Shown one piece after another: positions 15,275 to 19,389 of a DNA stretch of 19,389 bases. Made by a program: the position numbers and the translations under genes. Source of the DNA: Opitutia bacterium UBA7397 (GTDB taxonomy: Bacteria > Verrucomicrobiota > Verrucomicrobiia > Opitutales > UBA953); assembly GCA_002470605.1 (NCBI GenBank), contig DKND01000069.1:14875-34263 (forward strand), written 5' to 3'. The number at the start of each line of letters is the position of its first letter. Position 1 is the first letter of the stretch. The notes below the pieces were generated by a model, which did not search any database, was not told the DNA's origin, and saw only the letters and a list, made by a program, of their open reading frames with translations.

Positions 15275-15714
15275 GCTTGCTTACGCAGGCGGGTGAGCAT
15301 CTCGGTCATGTCATCACACGCATCAAGGACGGCTTTGGCGATAAAGACCGGGCGTTTGGCTTTTACGGCGAGGACTAAGGCATCGCTCGGGCGGGCGTCG
15401 ACTTCGGCGACTTTGCGCGCCACCGGCCCATCTTGCCCTACGAGTATGCGAGCGAAGAAAACTCCGTCTTTGACGTCAACGATGATCACGTGCACGACCA
15501 CGGCGTCGAGCCCGAGGAGAAGGTGCAGCATCAGGTCGTGAGATTGAGGCCGATCAATGGTTTTGCCGCTGAGGGCCCCCTGCAAGGCCTCGCCCACCGA
15601 AGGGTCGACTTGGATCACCATCGCTTTGTTCTCGGTAATGAGGAAAACCGCCGTCCCGCCTTTAGTTGGGATGACTTCGATGCCCACGACGGGGATTGCC
15701 TCCGGTTTGCTCAT
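15271..15714 (-). CDS. Bifunctional nuclease (BFN/DUF151) domain protein
   Basis: This 147-residue protein consists of one DUF151 domain, named for plant proteins reported to have DNase and RNase activity. The signature is ARPSDALVLAVKAKRPVF (~107-124), preceded by RPQSHDLMLHLLLGLDAVVVHV (~55-77, from which DLMLHLL is diagnostic) and an FFARIL strand. No signal peptide is seen, so it is cytoplasmic. In bacteria the biochemical role is largely unproven. The gene overlaps the downstream Dus gene by four bases, suggesting a shared function in RNA metabolism; that is inference. The ATG complement shares a CATG with a possible upstream ATG of the divergent peptidase gene. Confidence 0.92.
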   Translation of the reverse strand: MSKPEAIPVVGIEVIPTKGGTAVFLITENKAMVIQVDPSVGEALQGALSGKTIDRPQSHDLMLHLLLGLDAVVVHVIIVDVKDGVFFARILVGQDGPVARKVAEVDARPSDALVLAVKAKRPVFIAKAVLDACDDMTEMLTRLRKQA

Positions 15715-15835
15715 GCCTGGACGCTTGTCGGCCTGGGGCCTTTTCGCAAGCCCGAGGCACGGTGAGTCCGAATTTAATTACTTTAAAGCCGCACCCGACC
15801 TTGAAAGACAGGCGTTTTATGGGCAACTTTCTAGG

Positions 15836-17941
15836 GTGCACCCTTTTCTCGACGATGACTTCCTTTTTGCGTGGAGCCGTTTGACGCCGCCGTGCGTGGA
15901 GGCCGATATTCGCGAAGGTCTTCGTCGCGCTCGTCTGTCCGTGGAGGCAATCAAGGTCCTCAAACCCGAACAGCTTACTTACGCGCAGGTTTTATTGGGC
16001 TTAGAGTCCGCGACGCGTGAACTTTCGCGTGCTTGGGGTTTGGTTTCACATTTGGACTCGGTGCTTAATTCCCCAGAATTAAGAAAAGTTTATAACGCTT
16101 TGATGCCGGAGGTGACGGCGTTCTTTACTTCTTTGACCCTCGATCCGGCGCTTTGGGCCGTGGTTAAGGGCTATGCGAATACGGCCGAGGCCAAGGCGCT
16201 CACGGGTGTCCGGCTCCGCTTCCTCAAGGAGACGATGGCGGACTTCGAGGAGAACGGGGCGGACTTGCCTGCCGACAAGAAGGACCGGCTCGCGGCCGTT
16301 AATGCCGCACTGGCGGAGAAGACGCAAAAGTATTCGGAGAACGTGCTCGATTCGACGAACGACTGGGAATTATTCCTCGATGAGGAGAAGCGTCTCGCTG
16401 GCTTGCCCGTCAGCGCTCTCGCCGCGGCCAAGCAATCAGCGACCGTCAAAAGCCGTCCCGAATCTTGGCGCTTCACTTTGCAGGCGCCCTCCGTTTTTCC
16501 GATTCTCCAGTATGCGGATGATGACGATTTGCGTCGGCTTTGCTGGGAAGGTCTCGGTCAGGTCGGATTAAAAGATAAATGGGATAATACGGCATTGGTC
16601 GGTGAGATTCTGGCGCTCAGACACGAGAAAGCCCAACTTTTGGGCAAGTCGCACTTCGCGGATTTCACGACGGCACGTCGTATGGCACGAACGGGAGCGA
16701 ATGCCCTGAAATTCATCGAAGATATCGGCCAGCGTATCCGGCCTAAATTCGAAGCTGAAGTCATCGAGCTCGAGCAATATCGCGCGACCAAATCCGCTGA
16801 TGCGGTGCGGCCGTTACACCCATGGGAGTTTAGTTATTTCTCTGAAAAGATGCGGCGTGAGCGCCATGGTTTCGACGACGAAGCTTTGCGGCCTTGGTTC
16901 CCCGTCGACGGCGTCATCGCGGGTATGTTCAAACTCTTTGGCGGTTTATTTGGCATTCAGGTTGTGGCTCGAGATACCTTCACGGTCGATCCGGTGACCG
17001 GCGTACGTTCGGTCGTCACGGCCGCCGCTCCGCGCGTGGAAGGCGCTCCGGTAGAGGTCTGGCATCCGGAAGTACGTTTTTATGAGGTGCGTGATGGGGC
17101 CCGTCATCTCGGCTCATTTTACACGGACTGGTTTCCGCGTGAATCGAAGCGGGGAGGGGCATGGATGAATTTCTTCCGGACGGGTGGGCCGCGGGCGGAT
17201 GGTTCATTCGCGCCCCATCTCGGTTTAATGTGCGGTAATTTCACGCCGCCGGTCACGGGCCAGCAAGCCCTGCTGACCCATGACGAAGTCACGACGGTTT
17301 TCCATGAATTCGGCCACCTGCTTCATCATTTGCTGGGAGAGGTTGAAGTCGAATCTCTGGCCGGCGTGCGCGTCGCTTGGGATTTCGTCGAACTCCCTTC
17401 GCAGATCTTGGAAAACTGGTGTTGGGAGGAAGAATCCTTGGCGCTTTTCGCCCGCCATCATCTCACCGGCGCCCCCTTGCCGTCGGAGCTGCTCGCTCAG
17501 CTTGATGCGGCCGCTAATTTCCGGGCTGCGTCGACCTGCATGCGGCAACTCGCCTTTTCCAAACTCGATCTCGATCTGCATATTCGTGCCGAAGAGCTCA
17601 AGGGGCGCGACTTGGACGCCCATTGGAACGAGGATTTTGCCCCATGGCAGGCCCGCTCAACCCGCCGCGGTCCCGCCATGGCCCGACGGTTCACCCACCT
17701 ATTCTCCGATGCCACGGGTTACGCCGCTGGCTATTATTCTTATAAATGGGCAGAAGCCCTCGAGGCCGATGCCTTTACCCGCTTCCTCAAGGAGGGGGTG
17801 CTTAATCCGAAGGTGGGTCGCGAATTGAGGGCTAAAATACTCTCAAAAGGCAATTCCGAGTCGGCCGAGGCGCTTTTTCGTGATTTTATGGGGCGAGACC
17901 TCGATCCCGAAGCCCTGCTGGTGCGGGATGGCTTAGCCTGA
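15836..17941 (+). CDS. M3 family oligopeptidase (oligopeptidase A-like zinc metallopeptidase)
   Basis: M3A peptidases degrade short peptides, including cleaved signal peptides, in the cytoplasm. The zinc site is HEFGH at 490-494 with third ligand Glu519 in WDFVELPSQ, followed by ENWCWE as in E. coli oligopeptidase A. The C-terminal GYAAGYYSYKWAEALEADAF block (substrate-binding Tyr/Gly loop) is intact. I chose the GTG at 15836, which gives MHPFLDDDF, 701 residues, close to the family's ~680. The frame stays open upstream; an ATG at 15713 would add 41 residues unlike the family, and farther back it overlaps the bifunctional-nuclease gene on the other strand. No Shine-Dalgarno site is visible at either start. 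The gene diverges from the nuclease gene and ends before two hairpins. Confidence 0.93.
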   Translation: MHPFLDDDFLFAWSRLTPPCVEADIREGLRRARLSVEAIKVLKPEQLTYAQVLLGLESATRELSRAWGLVSHLDSVLNSPELRKVYNALMPEVTAFFTSLTLDPALWAVVKGYANTAEAKALTGVRLRFLKETMADFEENGADLPADKKDRLAAVNAALAEKTQKYSENVLDSTNDWELFLDEEKRLAGLPVSALAAAKQSATVKSRPESWRFTLQAPSVFPILQYADDDDLRRLCWEGLGQVGLKDKWDNTALVGEILALRHEKAQLLGKSHFADFTTARRMARTGANALKFIEDIGQRIRPKFEAEVIELEQYRATKSADAVRPLHPWEFSYFSEKMRRERHGFDDEALRPWFPVDGVIAGMFKLFGGLFGIQVVARDTFTVDPVTGVRSVVTAAAPRVEGAPVEVWHPEVRFYEVRDGARHLGSFYTDWFPRESKRGGAWMNFFRTGGPRADGSFAPHLGLMCGNFTPPVTGQQALLTHDEVTTVFHEFGHLLHHLLGEVEVESLAGVRVAWDFVELPSQILENWCWEEESLALFARHHLTGAPLPSELLAQLDAAANFRAASTCMRQLAFSKLDLDLHIRAEELKGRDLDAHWNEDFAPWQARSTRRGPAMARRFTHLFSDATGYAAGYYSYKWAEALEADAFTRFLKEGVLNPKVGRELRAKILSKGNSESAEALFRDFMGRDLDPEALLVRDGLA

Positions 17942-17942
17942 C

Positions 17943-17961
17943 AAGGGGTCTGAGACCTCTT
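17943..17961 (+). terminator. Hairpin directly after the M3 peptidase stop
   Basis: AAGGGGTC (17943-17950) pairs with GACCTCTT (17954-17961) around a TGA loop: 8 bp with one G-T pair. It begins two bases after the stop codon. Only TTG follows before a C-run, so the U-tract is weak; it may act with the second hairpin downstream. Confidence 0.45.
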
Positions 17962-17998
17962 TGCCCCCCATCCCCCAATAATATGGGCGGATTGCCTT

Positions 17999-18025
17999 AT
18001 TCCCCTTGCGCCAAGGGGGATTTTC
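17999..18025 (+). terminator. Terminator-like hairpin before typA
   Basis: ATTCCCCTTG (17999-18008) pairs with CAAGGGGGAT (18012-18021) around a CGC loop: 10 bp with one T-G pair, followed by TTTT (18022-18025). It fits an intrinsic terminator for the peptidase gene, or alternatively structure in the typA leader, as it ends 25 nt before the typA ATG. The typA promoter must lie in or near the 105-bp gap 17942-18046, where TAATAT (17981-17986) is the only -10-like hexamer noticed. Confidence 0.55.
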
Positions 18026-18046
18026 CTATGCGTAAGACCTTTACAG

Positions 18047-19389
18047 ATGCATCTCCGCAACATCGCAGTCATTGCTCACGTCGACCATGGCAAAACTACC
18101 CTGACCGACCGCCTTCTTTACCAATCCGGCATGTTCCGGGCTGAGGACCTTGATAAGCTCGCCGGTGGTCAACACGGCCTCATCATGGACTCGGGTGACC
18201 TCGAGCGTGAACGCGGTATTACAATCACTGCCAAGAACTGCGCGATCAAGTGGATCGACCCACGCAACAAAGAGGAATATAAGATTAACCTGATCGATAC
18301 CCCAGGTCACGCCGACTTCGGCGGCGAAGTCGAACGCGTGCTGAACATGGCCGACGGCTGTCTCCTCGTCGTCGACTCTTTCGAAGGTCCGATGCCGCAG
18401 ACGCGCTTCGTGCTTTCGAAGGCACTCGCCCTCGGACTCAAGCCAATCGTCGTCATCAACAAGATCGACAAGTCTTCTGCCCGCCCGGACGCCGTCGTCG
18501 ACGAAGTCTTCGACTTGCTCGTCGCTCTTGACGCCCCGGAATCAGCCCTCGATTTCCCGATCATCTACGCCTCCGGTCGCGAAGGTTGGGGTACCCTTGA
18601 TCGCGCCAAGACGGTCGAAGGTAAGCGCCCCAAGGACCTGATGGATCTCTTTTACACGATCGTCGATAAGATCCCTGAGCCCTACGCCGAAGGCTCTTCG
18701 CGTGGTGCCGCCGCTGGCTTCAAATCTCGCGCCGAGGCCCTCGCCAACCCGCTCCAAATCATGGTGACGGCCATGCTTTACTCCGACTACGTCGGTCGTA
18801 TCGCCGTCGGCCGCGTTACCGCTGGTAAGATTGCCCCCGGTATGCCTGTCATGATGGTCACCCGTAATGGTGAGCAGTTCAAACAGCGCGTCCTCGAAGT
18901 CGAAGTCTTTGAAGCCCTCGGTCGCGTCAAGGCGCAGGAAGTTCTAGCCGGCGATATCTGCGCAGTCATCGGTCTCGATCACGTCGAGATTGGTGCCACC
19001 ATCACGGATCAAGAAGATCCGCGTCCGATGCCTCCCGTCAGTGTCGACGAGCCCACCGTGACCATGGCCTTCCGCGTCAACGATTCTCCTTTTGCCGGCC
19101 GCGATGGTAAATTCGTCACCGGCCGTCAGGTCGGCGAACGTCTCATCAAGGAACTTGAAAAGAACGTGGCCTTGCGTGTCGAACGCGAAGCCGGAGCGGA
19201 TGCCTTCCAGGTTTCGGGTCGTGGCTTGATGCACCTTGGCGTGCTAATCGAGACGATGCGTCGCGAAGGTTACGAACTCTCCGTAGGTAAGCCCACGGTG
19301 ATCATGAAACAAATCGACGGCGTCGAGTGCGAGCCCGTCGAAACCCTGGCTGTCGATTGCCCCGAAGCTTCGCAGAGCGACGTCATGGC
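18047..19389 (+). CDS. typA: Ribosome-associated translational GTPase TypA/BipA (C-terminus cut off by window edge)
   Basis: TypA/BipA is an EF-G-like GTPase that binds the 70S/50S ribosome and aids assembly and stress adaptation. 447 codons are present of a usual ~605-620. Motifs: G1 AHVDHGKTT (10-18), switch I DLERERGIT (51-59), G3 DTPGH (84-88), G4 NKID (138-141), then domain II (YSDYVGRIAVGRV) and domain III (SVDEPTV, GKFVTGRQ, FQVSGRGLMHLGVLIETMRREGYEL). The start gives MHLRNIAVIAHVDHG, matching the family N-terminus. Two short insertions flank switch I relative to E. coli BipA (see findings). Codon use is visibly biased to C in third positions (CTC, GTC, GCC, ATC), as for a well-expressed gene. 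No Shine-Dalgarno site is seen. Confidence 0.96.
   Translation, partial: MHLRNIAVIAHVDHGKTTLTDRLLYQSGMFRAEDLDKLAGGQHGLIMDSGDLERERGITITAKNCAIKWIDPRNKEEYKINLIDTPGHADFGGEVERVLNMADGCLLVVDSFEGPMPQTRFVLSKALALGLKPIVVINKIDKSSARPDAVVDEVFDLLVALDAPESALDFPIIYASGREGWGTLDRAKTVEGKRPKDLMDLFYTIVDKIPEPYAEGSSRGAAAGFKSRAEALANPLQIMVTAMLYSDYVGRIAVGRVTAGKIAPGMPVMMVTRNGEQFKQRVLEVEVFEALGRVKAQEVLAGDICAVIGLDHVEIGATITDQEDPRPMPPVSVDEPTVTMAFRVNDSPFAGRDGKFVTGRQVGERLIKELEKNVALRVEREAGADAFQVSGRGLMHLGVLIETMRREGYELSVGKPTVIMKQIDGVECEPVETLAVDCPEASQSDVM

Noticed and set aside
1..19389. tRNA, rRNA, CRISPR, insertion sequence, phage, toxin-antitoxin or defence genes
   Set aside because: None were recognised on either strand; all long frames are accounted for by chromosomal housekeeping or uptake genes.

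Overview
The window is a stretch of ordinary Gram-negative chromosome. LptD implies an outer membrane. The mix of an S1 sulfatase with a C-terminal beta-sandwich, a secreted MsrB, a bifunctional-nuclease gene overlapping a dihydrouridine synthase gene, moderately GC-rich DNA and few Shine-Dalgarno sites fits the PVC group, most likely Verrucomicrobiota (Opitutae-like). That placement is inference from gene content and sequence style; no rRNA is present.

Layout from left to right: a partial lptD on the minus strand (the left edge cuts off its C-terminus) faces away from glgB, which is followed after 3 nt by a small TPR gene. The TPR gene converges on a secreted sulfatase (minus). Divergent from the sulfatase are a 4-TM membrane gene and an Nramp metal transporter (mntH). 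An AT-rich 105-bp spacer with a strong inverted repeat then precedes a three-gene NitT/TauT-type ABC importer (binding protein, ATPase, permease), followed by the GTPase obg.

obg converges on an erpA-msrB pair (minus), and a long inverted repeat spans both stop codons. A 6-TM membrane gene (plus) converges, with a 4-nt overlap, on a bifunctional-nuclease / tRNA-dihydrouridine synthase pair (minus). Divergent from these is an M3 oligopeptidase gene. Two tandem hairpins separate it from typA/bipA, which runs off the right edge.

Functionally the genes cover envelope biogenesis (LptD), glycogen branching (GlgB), sulfate-ester hydrolysis, metal and small anion/sulfonate uptake, ribosome-linked GTPases (Obg, TypA), protein repair (MsrB), Fe-S assembly (ErpA), tRNA modification (Dus) and peptide turnover (M3). 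No tRNA, rRNA, CRISPR array, insertion sequence, phage or defence genes were seen, and there is no convincing sign of a new multi-gene system. The points most worth a second look are: an Obg protein with a histone-H1-like lysine tail (33 Lys in 83 residues) where an OCT domain could be; the near-perfect 19/20-nt inverted repeat encoding both C-termini of obg and msrB; the AT-rich palindrome-bearing spacer before the ABC importer; and short insertions around switch I of TypA.
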